DNA of 64,000 nucleotides. Origin: UBA7328 sp965247965. Lineage in GTDB: Bacteria > Bacteroidota > Bacteroidia > Chitinophagales > Saprospiraceae. This document shows, one piece after another, positions 53,681 through 61,405 of this stretch. Position numbers and translations under genes: made by a program. Location: positions 310,001 through 374,000 of the forward strand of contig OZ252053.1 of NCBI GenBank assembly GCA_965247965.1. Direction: 5' to 3'. Under the pieces are notes generated by a model. That model saw only the letters and a list, made by a program, of their open reading frames with translations. It was not told the origin of the DNA and did not search any database. The number at the start of each line of letters is the position of its first letter. Within the stretch, counting starts at the first letter, position 1.

Positions 53681-54474
53681 AAATGGATATACTTCGCAGT
53701 TGTCATTAGGTTAGAATGACCTAATTGCTCTTTGAGATATACCAAATCCGTTCCATTTTCTAAATGATGAGTAGCGTAACAATGACGCAATGTATGCGGA
53801 GATACCGGTTTTGTGATCTTAGCCCCGCTTCTCGCTTTAAGTATAATCTTGCGTACAGAAGCTCCAGAATATCTTTGTGCCGCAATCGCCCCTTCAAACA
53901 GGTATTTCTTCGGTTTGTATTTTTTATAATATACTCTTAATAGATCCAATAACTTCTCAGGTATTCTGACTATTCGATCTTTATATCCTTTCCCTTGGTG
54001 GATAAATAGCTCTAATCGATCAGAATCGATATCACTCAATTTGATATTGAGTGCTTCTGATATACGCAATCCCGTAGCATACATAAATGCAATAATTACT
54101 CGATGTTTTAAATTGCTTGGAGTTTCTATTAATCTTACTACCTCTTGTTGTGAAAGTATCCTCGGAAGTAGCTTTGATTTCTTTGGCCTCGGAAGATGAT
54201 CTACATCCCATTTATCTCTTTTTATTTTGATGCAGAATAACTTGAGCGAACTGTATTGTATATTGATTGTAGACCATGAAAATCCTCTGCTCTGTACATC
54301 CAAAATATATCTGCGAGCGTATTCTTGAAAATCAATTGTAGCCTCACTATGCTCCTTGCAATATTTAAAAAATATCCGAAGAGTACTCAGGTAAATTGTT
54401 ATCGTCCCACTACTATAATTCTTTAATGTGAGATACTCATTGTATCGTTTTAGATAGGTTGTCGTTGAACTCAT
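53605..54474 (-). CDS. Tyrosine recombinase accompanying the IS91-like transposase
   Basis: A 289-aa phage-integrase-type recombinase. N-terminal SAM-like domain (YNEYLTLKNYSSGTITIYLSTLRIFFKYCKEH), catalytic part with Arg in ATGLRISEALNIKLSDID, Lys in HQGKGYKDRIVRIP, HTLRHCYATHHLENGTDLVYLKEQLGHSNLMTTAKYIHL (His-x-x-Arg, His, Tyr). Bacteroidota IS91-like elements often carry such an upstream integrase; the overlap supports a single element. Confidence 0.9.
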   Translation of the reverse strand: MSSTTTYLKRYNEYLTLKNYSSGTITIYLSTLRIFFKYCKEHSEATIDFQEYARRYILDVQSRGFSWSTINIQYSSLKLFCIKIKRDKWDVDHLPRPKKSKLLPRILSQQEVVRLIETPSNLKHRVIIAFMYATGLRISEALNIKLSDIDSDRLELFIHQGKGYKDRIVRIPEKLLDLLRVYYKKYKPKKYLFEGAIAAQRYSGASVRKIILKARSGAKITKPVSPHTLRHCYATHHLENGTDLVYLKEQLGHSNLMTTAKYIHLCQKRQRHINHPFEKLTINIHRRIT

Positions 54475-54594
54475 CTCTGAAAGATTTATAATCCTCCAAA
54501 TCTATCTTTTTCCACCTATCCAATTGTATTCATCCCCCATACCTAGAGAGGAATTACTTCAGGTTTTGTTCAACATACTCTTTAACCGAAAGAT

Positions 54595-55876
54595 ATGCGT
54601 TCTTCTCTGCTCGCTCTGTTTTTATTAGCCTATTTATCCTCCGTTTGCCAATATCGCGCACCTATTTCATCCTGTATATCAAAAGGAGATCAAAAAATTA
54701 GCCAGAAATAAGCAAGTAAAAGAAGCCTTTGAGTTTATCAAGTCAGAAAAAAACCGAACGCTAAGCGAGCATGTCCACCTCACCGAAATTGCGGCACCGC
54801 CATTCAATGAAAGTGAAAGGGCCGAAGCCTTTAAGAAAATCCTTAGTTCATTAAAAACGGATAGTGTATGGACAGATGAAGTTGGCAATGTGTTGTGTCT
54901 GGTCAAAGGAAAAAAGAGAGTTAAAACGGTATGTATCGACGGACATATGGATACGGTTTTCCCAGAAGGAACGGATGTACAAGTAAAGATGAAAGACGAT
55001 ACTCTATTCGCACCAGGCATCGCGGATGACACTCGTTCATTGGCTATGATCATATGCATGATCAGGGCTCTTGAATATTCAGATATCCGTACTGAGTCTG
55101 ACTTACTTTTCGTCGGCAGTGTCGGAGAAGAAGGACTCGGAGATTTGAGAGGTGTAAAGCATCTCTTTTCCCATAACGAACCGAAAATCGATAGCTGGAT
55201 ATCAATTGACGGCGGAGCAATCGGAAGAGTAAATAATCAAGCGCTCGGCTCGTATAGGTATCGCGTCGCGTTCAAAGGGCCTGGTGGGCACTCATGGGGT
55301 GCGTTTGGACTGGTCAATCCCCATCATGCCCTGGGCACGGCCATTCAGCATTTCACGAGCTGGGCAGATAAATTTACCCGCTACGGCGCTCGCACAAGTT
55401 ATAACATCGGTAGGATCGGAGGAGGTACATCGGTAAATTCGGTTCCTTTCGAGTCGTGGATGGAAGTAGATATGAGATCTGTCAGTCCGCAGCGATTGGA
55501 TAGCATTGATATGATTCTAAAAAGTTCGGTACAAAAGGCATTAAAAGAACATAATACAATGAAGCGACTAGGCAAGGACCTCGAAGTAGTAATTGAAAAA
55601 ATCGGCGACCGGCCTTCTGGAGAGGCTTCGCCCGAATTGCCCTTAGTCCAACGGGCTATGGCCTGCACAGCCTATTTTGGAAAGCGACCGGAACTGACAC
55701 GAGGATCTACGAATTCGAATATTCCCTTATCAATGGGAATTCCGGCCGTGACGATCGGTCGCGGAGGTGTTGGGGCCAACGCGCATTCTTTGGATGAGTG
55801 GTGGATAGATAAGGATGGGTACAAGTCTATTCAATTGGCTTTTTTGTTGATGTTGAGTGAGGCAGGGGTGGAGTGA
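54595..55876 (+). CDS. M20 family metallopeptidase with a frameshift after the signal peptide
   Basis: Zinc exopeptidase of the M20 type. A signal peptide (MRSSLLALFLLAYLSSVCQ) opens in one frame at 54595. From about 54650 the protein continues in the next frame (HLFHPVYQKEIKKLARNKQVKEAFEFIKS..., then EHVHLTEIAAPPFNESERA). The metal-site blocks are in that second frame: VCIDGHMDTVFPEG, APGIADDTRSLAMI, VGSVGEEGLGDLRGVK, HSWGAFGLVNPHHALG, and C-terminal ANAHSLDEWW. The second frame alone is open to 55876. A single-base indel between 54640 and 54660 explains both halves. Substrate unknown. Confidence 0.85.
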
Positions 55877-56445
55877 TTCGTTGTTTGTTGCCGGTTGTGG
55901 GTTGCCCGTTGGTTTACTTTGGCCTTATTTCTATTGGCACATAGTCGCTCGTAATAGAAAGCATTGATTTGTCGATTTAACTGCCGAGTTGACCATTGGC
56001 TGTCTATTGTTTCTTTTAAATAGAATTGCCTTGCTAGCATGTTTTCCGGGCGCATGAGGCTTCGATAATGCGTCCAACTCAATTCGTGACGCAGTGCGTC
56101 ACGTTTTGGAAAAACCAAATAAAACTTACGAATATTTCGGAGATTTGAAATATCAAAGCCGTTCCTGAATTCCTTCGTTAATTGTTGTGAAAGATTTTCC
56201 AAAACGTTCTCCCCAAAAGCAGCTCTTGCCTTTCCTTCCTGTTCATTCTCGACAATCAACCGACCAATTTCCCAATAAGCATTCACCATGACGGTATTCA
56301 CCGCTTTGGCCGCGTATTTTCTTGCATCCTCGATGACGGTTCGGATACTCTGGTCTAAATCGATTTGAGTGATTGACTTACCTATAGTTGGATGTTTTTG
56401 AAAGTCTTGACAACTTACATCATTTATTTCATACATTAACCGCAA
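55831..56445 (-). pseudogene. DUF1016 (YhcG-type) N-terminal domain, nuclease domain missing
   Basis: The frame encodes about 165 residues of the DUF1016 N-terminal domain: ARKYAAKAVNTVMVNAYWEIGRLIVENEQEGKARAAFGENVLENLSQQLTKEFRNGFDISNLRNIRKFYLVFP and SWTHYRSLMRPENMLARQFYLKETIDSQWSTRQLNRQINAFYYERL. Full proteins continue into a PDDEXK nuclease of ~170 aa. Here the frame instead runs through a GTTGnnn heptamer array (giving ATHNRQQTTNHSTPAS) and overlaps the M20 gene's end. The nuclease half has been deleted. The gene is divergent from the amidohydrolase. Confidence 0.8.
55880..55911. repeat. 7-bp-phased GTTG array (single arm)
   Basis: GTTG at 55880, 55887, 55894, 55901 and 55908, exactly 7 bp apart with spacers TTT, CCG, TGG, CCC. 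It lies a few bases after the M20 stop and exactly where the DUF1016 gene loses its nuclease domain. Confidence 0.8.
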
Positions 56446-56450
56446 AAAAG

Positions 56451-57890
56451 ATGAGAAAAATTCCTGTAGTTGTATTGCTTATTCTATTTTGTAGTATATG
56501 CAATGCCCAATGGACAAAAAATAAAAAAGCCGTAGTCAAATCAGTCGACAATCACCTGTCCGATCTGACCGCTCTGAGTGACGAAATATGGCAAAACGCG
56601 GAATTGGCATTTGAAGAATCAAAATCCGCTAAAGCTCTCGCCGATTTTGCTGAAAAGCATGGATTTAAAGTAGATAGAGGTGTTGCGAATATTCCGACAG
56701 CATTTACGGCGACCTACGGATCGGGTTCACCAGTAATTGGTATTCTTGGAGAATTTGACGCATTACCTGGCCTTTCGCAAAAAACTGTTCCTAGTAAAGA
56801 CCCTTTTGAAGAAGGCAAACCGGGGCATGGATGTGGTCATAATCTATTTGGTACGGCAAGCCTTGGAGCAGCTATTGCGATCAAAGAATTGATGGAAACA
56901 GGAAGGATAAAGGGAACGGTTAGATTTTTTGGTACTCCGGCAGAAGAGAAATTTTTTGCCAAAGTATTCATGGCGCGAGAAGGTGTCTTTGATGGCTTGG
57001 ATATTTGCATGGATTGGCATCCGGGGGATGAAATGGAAGCTGCTGTCCAGAGTTCTCTGGCCCTTGTGGATTTTATGGTCGAATTTGAAGGGCAAGCTGC
57101 TCACGCTTCCGCCGATCCGTGGAATGGTCGCAGCGCCTCGGATGCCCTAGAACTATACACCACAGGCATCAATTATCTACGCGAACACGTGAAACCAACC
57201 GTGCGAATCCATTATCATATCATGGATGCGGGTAAGGTAGTTAACGTTGTACCCGATTATTCGAAAATATGGACGAGGGTGAGAGATACACGGCGTGACG
57301 GCATGAATGAAGTCTACGAACGAGTAAAAGAAATTGCAAGAGGTGGGAGCATTATGGCCAACGTAGATTACAAAATCAACCTGATCTCGGGCATTCATGA
57401 AATTCTTCCCAATCGAGTGGGAGGCGCAAAAATACAAGCTAACCTGGAATTACTAGGCGATATAAAATATACAAAAGAAGAGGAGGCTTTCGCCAAAGGA
57501 ATTCAGGAAGCAACGGATAAGCCTCAAGTCGGAATGGACGGAAAAATAAAACCACTGAAGCCGACGGAAGAACATCCCGGTGGAGGCTCTACTGATGCGG
57601 GAGACGTAAGTTGGATAGTGCCGACCATACGGATGAGTGCAACCACAGCACCCAAGGAAGTGCCCTGGCACAGTTGGGCTGTGGTAGCTGCCGGTGGAAT
57701 GTCCATTGGCCACAAAGGATTGGAATGGGCGGCGAAGGCATTGTCGATGACGATGGTGGATCTTTACACGAGTCCCAAATTGATCAAAGAAGTGACTGCT
57801 GAGTACAAGGAAAGAAAAGGCGATTCGAAGTACGTTCCCATGGTTCCGGACGCGCCGCCTCCGATACCGGCTTATATGTTTGACGAATAA
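56451..57890 (+). CDS. M20D family amidohydrolase (AbgB/aminobenzoyl-glutamate hydrolase-like)
   Basis: A 479-aa secreted hydrolase. Signal peptide MRKIPVVVLLILFCSICNAQ from the ATG at 56451; an in-frame start 21 codons upstream would hide it. Domain pieces: LSDEIWQNAELAFEESKSAKAL, IGILGEFDALPGLSQ, KPGHGCGHNLFGTASLGAAIAIKE, VRFFGTPAEEKFFAKVFMAREGVF, MDWHPGD, GQAAHASADPWNGRSASDALEL (dimerisation lid) and STDAGDVSWIVPTIRMSATTAPKEVPWHSW. This pattern fits M20D amide hydrolases of the AbgB type; the actual substrate is unknown. Five bases separate it from the divergent DUF1016 remnant. Confidence 0.9.
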   Translation: MRKIPVVVLLILFCSICNAQWTKNKKAVVKSVDNHLSDLTALSDEIWQNAELAFEESKSAKALADFAEKHGFKVDRGVANIPTAFTATYGSGSPVIGILGEFDALPGLSQKTVPSKDPFEEGKPGHGCGHNLFGTASLGAAIAIKELMETGRIKGTVRFFGTPAEEKFFAKVFMAREGVFDGLDICMDWHPGDEMEAAVQSSLALVDFMVEFEGQAAHASADPWNGRSASDALELYTTGINYLREHVKPTVRIHYHIMDAGKVVNVVPDYSKIWTRVRDTRRDGMNEVYERVKEIARGGSIMANVDYKINLISGIHEILPNRVGGAKIQANLELLGDIKYTKEEEAFAKGIQEATDKPQVGMDGKIKPLKPTEEHPGGGSTDAGDVSWIVPTIRMSATTAPKEVPWHSWAVVAAGGMSIGHKGLEWAAKALSMTMVDLYTSPKLIKEVTAEYKERKGDSKYVPMVPDAPPPIPAYMFDE

Positions 57891-57950
57891 TTTTAACCTG
57901 GCTGAATAAAATATAGCATCTACGAAAATTGACCAATTATTATTTAAACA

Positions 57951-58008
57951 CAAAGGCGCGAAGACGCAAAGAACTTAAGTATGACTTTGCGTCTTTGTTT
58001 CTTTGCGT
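57951..58008. repeat. Inverted 8-bp-phased array (CAAAG / CTTTG core)
   Basis: Left arm CAAAG, CGAAG, CAAAG at 57951, 57959, 57967; right arm CTTTG at 57985, 57993, 58001. All steps are exactly 8 bp, with 3-nt spacers GCG, ACG and CGT, TTT. The arms can pair around a 13-bp loop. It ends 10 bp before the DJ-1/PfpI start codon and would lie in that mRNA's 5' region. Confidence 0.8.
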
Positions 58009-58017
58009 TCAATTGCT

Positions 58018-58593
58018 ATGAAAACAATAGGAATCCTCCTTTTTGACGATGTAGAACTCCTCGATTTTGCAGGGCCTTTGGAGGTATTCGGTGCCGCTAA
58101 CTATATCAAAGAAAACGGCCTTTTGGACATTGAAACTGTGGGACTATCCGCAAGGATAAAGGTCTCTAAATCAGATTTGGATATTAGACCAGACAAGGTT
58201 CTTGATGCAAGTTTGGGCTACGACCTATTCGTCATACCGGGTGGTTTTGGTACACGTCCTATCATTAAGGATGACGAAACTTTAGGTCGGATAGGTGCGG
58301 TAATAGAAAATTCCAAACGCATTGCAACCGTCTGCACAGGTTCACTCGTCCTTGCCAAACTAGGTTATTTAAAGAACAAAAGAGCGACGAGCCACCACCT
58401 TGCTTTGGACATTCTCAAGGCCCAGGATGAAAGCATTACTATCGAAGAAAATAAGCGGTATATCGATCTTGGGGAAATCATTACGTCAGCTGGGGTAAGC
58501 GCTGGTATTGATATGAGCCTTTATCTGTTGGAGAAAGAGTTTGGCGGAGAGGTGCGAAAGAAAACAGCTGAGTACATTGAATATTTGGGCTGA
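58018..58593 (+). CDS. DJ-1/PfpI family protein
   Basis: A 191-aa class I glutamine-amidotransferase-like protein: IGILLFDDVELLDFAGPLEVFGAANY, DLFVIPGGFGTRP, the nucleophile elbow RIATVCTGSLVLAKLGYLKNKRATSHH (Cys, His) and EIITSAGVSAGIDMSLYLLEKEFG. It resembles isonitrile-hydratase/ThiJ-type members; the activity cannot be fixed. The ATG at 58018 fits the family N-terminus better than a TTG 15 bases upstream. Confidence 0.9.
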   Translation: MKTIGILLFDDVELLDFAGPLEVFGAANYIKENGLLDIETVGLSARIKVSKSDLDIRPDKVLDASLGYDLFVIPGGFGTRPIIKDDETLGRIGAVIENSKRIATVCTGSLVLAKLGYLKNKRATSHHLALDILKAQDESITIEENKRYIDLGEIITSAGVSAGIDMSLYLLEKEFGGEVRKKTAEYIEYLG

Positions 58594-58600
58594 CGGTTTT

Positions 58601-58673
58601 GTTTATTCGTTTATTCGTTTATGTGTTTAACCGTTGGTACAGCATAAACGATTAAACAGTTAAACACATAAAC
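58601..58673. repeat. Inverted 8-bp-phased array (GTTTA / TAAAC core)
   Basis: GTTTA at 58601, 58609, 58617, 58625 (spacers TTC, TTC, TGT), then a ~16-bp loop, then TAAAC at 58645, 58653, 58661, 58669 (spacers GAT, AGT, ACA). All steps are exactly 8 bp. It begins 8 bp after the DJ-1/PfpI stop and could act as a terminator-like fold. Confidence 0.85.
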
Positions 58674-58756
58674 AAATTCGCCTTGTTATTCGATTTCAAT
58701 TCGTGACGACAATTCCAATTATTTTCCTAAATTAAGGTTCTAAAATTTAATTTCTT

Positions 58757-59575
58757 ATGCCAGAAAATAACTATCCCAAACTCCACAATGCTGCATGGCC
58801 GGGCGTGGTCGGTAAAGGTGAGGATTCTGAGCCTCCTATTCTATTGGATAAGATGTTAGAAATGACTGCCAAAGCGGAGGTTGGAGGAGTAAAATTTGAC
58901 GGAGTCGATCTCTTTTTATCCGATCCGCATACCAGCATTGACAGCTCTGATGATGACGTAAAAGCCCTGGCCGATCTGGTGGCCTCCTATGGTCTTGAGA
59001 TAGGCAGTGTTATCGCACCCGTTTGGGAACCTACCGGTGGCGGTTCGGCAATAGGAAGCAAAGAAGAAAGAGAGCGGTTTGTAACTCAAGTTCAGAAAGC
59101 ATGTGCTATCTCGAAGACATTACGAGAAACAGGTATACGGCCAAATGGTATCGTGCGCATTGATTCTTCTGTCGATCCGGCGACTTGGGCTAAAGATCCA
59201 GCTGCTAATACCAAACTAATTGCCTCAACATTCCGCGACGCCTGTGATATCGCTGCTGATCATGGAGAAAGATTAGCGGCCGAAGGCGAAATATGTTGGG
59301 GAGGTATGCAAGGCTGGAAAACTATGATAGAAACGCTGGAAGAAGTCGATCGACCAAATATTGGATTTCAAGCCGATATGGCCCATACATTACTCTATTT
59401 GCTCGGTTATAACAAACTGGATGAGCGAATACTTCCTGACGATTTCGACTGGAGCGATCGTGCAACGCTCACAGATGGCTTGAAAAAACTTACAACAGCT
59501 CTACGCCCCTGGACTATTGATTTTCACGTGGCACAGAATGACGGTACTGTCCACGGTTCGGTTTGGATAAGATAA
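58757..59575 (+). CDS. Sugar phosphate isomerase/epimerase-like TIM barrel, C-terminally truncated by a deletion
   Basis: A 272-aa xylose-isomerase-like protein: EVGGVKFDGVDLFLSDPH, IGSVIAPVWEPTGGGSAIGSKEERERFV, NGIVRIDSSV, AEGEICWGGMQ, FQADMAHTLLYLLGYN and PWTIDFHVAQNDGTVHGS. In relatives about 70-80 more residues follow GTVHGS; here the frame breaks into VWIR-stop at 59560-59575, exactly where the tail of a PSD1-type gene begins. Metal-ligand residues near the end are probably lost, so the product may be inactive. Confidence 0.85.
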   Translation: MPENNYPKLHNAAWPGVVGKGEDSEPPILLDKMLEMTAKAEVGGVKFDGVDLFLSDPHTSIDSSDDDVKALADLVASYGLEIGSVIAPVWEPTGGGSAIGSKEERERFVTQVQKACAISKTLRETGIRPNGIVRIDSSVDPATWAKDPAANTKLIASTFRDACDIAADHGERLAAEGEICWGGMQGWKTMIETLEEVDRPNIGFQADMAHTLLYLLGYNKLDERILPDDFDWSDRATLTDGLKKLTTALRPWTIDFHVAQNDGTVHGSVWIR

Positions 59576-59640
59576 AGACGGCCGCCCTTGCAATGGTGAC
59601 CAATACGATGATGAATTTTGATGAGGCTTATATGCGACGG
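59575..59640 (+). pseudogene. 3' tail of a second PSD1 (DUF1553) gene
   Basis: The frame AAG ACG GCC... reads KTAALAMVTNTMMNFDEAYMRR, the conserved end of DUF1553 proteins (compare VANAIMNLDEFMMKD at 3057-3167). The rest of that gene is missing; it is fused directly to the broken TIM-barrel gene. The DUF1501 partner gene still follows at 59921, so a PSD1-DUF1501 pair once stood here. Confidence 0.8.
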
Positions 59641-59697
59641 TGGACGGTAGACGGTAGACGGTAGACGGTAGACGGTAGACGGTAGACGGTAGACGGT
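59638..59697. repeat. 7-bp tandem array (CGGT core, AGA spacer)
   Basis: CGGT occurs nine times at exactly 7-bp steps from 59638 to 59694; the first spacer is GGA and the rest AGA, so the unit is TAGACGG. It directly follows the PSD1 tail and its frame end. The remaining ~220 bp to the DUF1501 gene show no gene. Confidence 0.9.
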
Positions 59698-59920
59698 AAC
59701 TGCACGGAGCAAACAGATGTCAATAGTGCTTTATTCTTCTGGCAGTTCTAAAGATTTTAAGATAATTTTTCTGTTGGGATATTTCCTTAAATTTGTGAAT
59801 AATGTTTTGGTTATTCCAATGATATTTCTTTTGTCACAATAATGCTAACCATTGGCTATTTGGCCTGGGTAAGCAGCCTTGTAAACTTTTAATCCAGCGT
59901 TACCAAAAAATGAGTGTACC

Positions 59921-61363
59921 ATGAGTGATTGCAACAACTACATAAGAATCCAAAGCCGAAGAGATTTCCTAACTAAATCGGCTATGGGTTTCGGCGCACT
60001 AGGCTTGTCTTCTCTATTAAGCGCATCGAGCAACCAGCAACTAACAATCGGCAACCAACAACCGGTTCTCCCCCACTTCGCGCCCAAGGCCAAAAGAGTC
60101 ATCTATCTCCTGCAAAGCGGTGCACCATCTCAAATTGATTTATTTGACTACAAGCCCCTGTTGAATGAAATGAATGGCGAAGAATTACCGGATTCTGTCA
60201 GAAAGGGTCAGCGATTGACAGGTATGACTGCCGGCCAGACTTCATTGCCATTGGCAGGTTCTCTGTTTGACTTTAAACAGAACGGGCAATCGGGGGCATG
60301 GTTGAGTGAATTGATGCCTTATCAATCCAAGATAGCGGATGAGCTATGTTTTATTAAGTCTATGTACACCGATGCGATCAACCACGATCCTGCAGTTACC
60401 TTCATTCAGACCGGATCCCAATTCCCCGGTCGGCCTGCTATTGGATCCTGGATCGATTATGGCCTGGGTTCGGGTAATGAAAATCTCCCGGCCTTTATTG
60501 TATTGATTACCAAAGACAAAGGAGGCCAGCCTTTGTACGCCCGCCTATGGGGTAATGGCTTTCTGCCTTCGCAGCATCAGGGCGTACAATTTCGGGCAGG
60601 AAAAGATCCGGTACTTTATCTCAATAACCCCCCTGGTGTAAAACACGAAGACCGGAAAGCACAGTTGGATATTCTCCGTCAAATGCAGGAAGGGCAATAC
60701 GAAACCTTTAATGATCCGGAAATAGAAGCTCGCATCGCTCAATACGAGATGGCTTTCAGGATGCAAACTTCAGTACCTGAAATCACTGATACCTCAAAAG
60801 AGCCAGAACATATTTACGATCTCTACGGCACCGATTCGCGAATACCAGGAACCTATGCGGCCAATTGTCTGCTCGCTCGTAGGCTGGCCGAAAAAGGGGT
60901 TAAATTTATCCAGCTGTATCACCGGGGATGGGATCATCATGACGACTTACCCAAAAATATCAAGCAAAAATGTAAAGAAACCGATCAGGCTTCTGCGGCA
61001 TTGATCATTGATCTCAAAGAAAGGGGCTTACTAGAGGATACTCTGGTCATCTGGGGCGGAGAATTCGGCAGGACAAATTATTCGCAAGGGAAATTGACCA
61101 AAGACAATTATGGCCGGGATCATCATCCCAAATGTTTTAGTATATGGATGGCAGGAGCAGGGGTCAAAAAAGGAATGACCTACGGGAAAACCGATGATTT
61201 TAGCTACAATATAACTGAAAACCCCGTTCATATTCACGATTTTCAAGCTACTCTGATGCATCTCCTTGGTATCGATCACGAGCGATTTAACTATAAATTG
61301 CAGGGTCGGCGGTATCGGTTGACTGATGTACATGGTCACGTCGTTCACGATATTTTGGCGTGA
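59921..61363 (+). CDS. DUF1501 family protein (Tat-exported), with a heptamer array in its coding sequence
   Basis: A 480-aa paralogue of the 3326-4798 product. The Tat signal is SRRDFLTKSAMGFGALGLSSLL. The main blocks are AKRVIYLLQSGAPSQIDLFDYKP, INHDPAVTFIQTGSQFPGRPAIGSWIDYGLGSGNENLPAFIV, KFIQLYHRGWDHHDDLP, VIWGGEFGRT, GRDHHPKCFSIWMAGAGVKKG and YKLQGRRYRLTDVHGHVVHDIL. Between the signal and the domain, residues SNQQLTIGNQQP are encoded by a CAACnnn array (60031-60062). The upstream PSD1 partner is reduced to its tail, so this copy may be an orphan or work with another PSD1. Confidence 0.93.
   Translation: MSDCNNYIRIQSRRDFLTKSAMGFGALGLSSLLSASSNQQLTIGNQQPVLPHFAPKAKRVIYLLQSGAPSQIDLFDYKPLLNEMNGEELPDSVRKGQRLTGMTAGQTSLPLAGSLFDFKQNGQSGAWLSELMPYQSKIADELCFIKSMYTDAINHDPAVTFIQTGSQFPGRPAIGSWIDYGLGSGNENLPAFIVLITKDKGGQPLYARLWGNGFLPSQHQGVQFRAGKDPVLYLNNPPGVKHEDRKAQLDILRQMQEGQYETFNDPEIEARIAQYEMAFRMQTSVPEITDTSKEPEHIYDLYGTDSRIPGTYAANCLLARRLAEKGVKFIQLYHRGWDHHDDLPKNIKQKCKETDQASAALIIDLKERGLLEDTLVIWGGEFGRTNYSQGKLTKDNYGRDHHPKCFSIWMAGAGVKKGMTYGKTDDFSYNITENPVHIHDFQATLMHLLGIDHERFNYKLQGRRYRLTDVHGHVVHDILA
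60031..60062. repeat. 7-bp-phased CAAC array inside the DUF1501 gene
   Basis: CAAC, CAAC, CAAT, CAAC, CAAC at 60031, 60038, 60045, 60052 and 60059 with spacers CAG, TAA, CGG, CAA. It is the reverse complement type of the GTTG array at 55880. The period of 7 is not a multiple of 3, so it was not built by codon repetition. It falls in the linker after the signal peptide, where extra residues are tolerable. Confidence 0.8.
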
Positions 61364-61405
61364 CAACAGACCAATAAAGCACTGTGATTTCATGGCACAC
61401 CTACA

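Noticed and set aside
52238..54520. Precise ends of the IS91-like element
   Set aside because: I could not identify oriIS/terIS motifs or an empty site, so boundaries are not reported as a mobile element.
59638..59697. CRISPR-like array
   Set aside because: Unit length is 7 bp with fixed 3-bp spacers and no cas genes are nearby.
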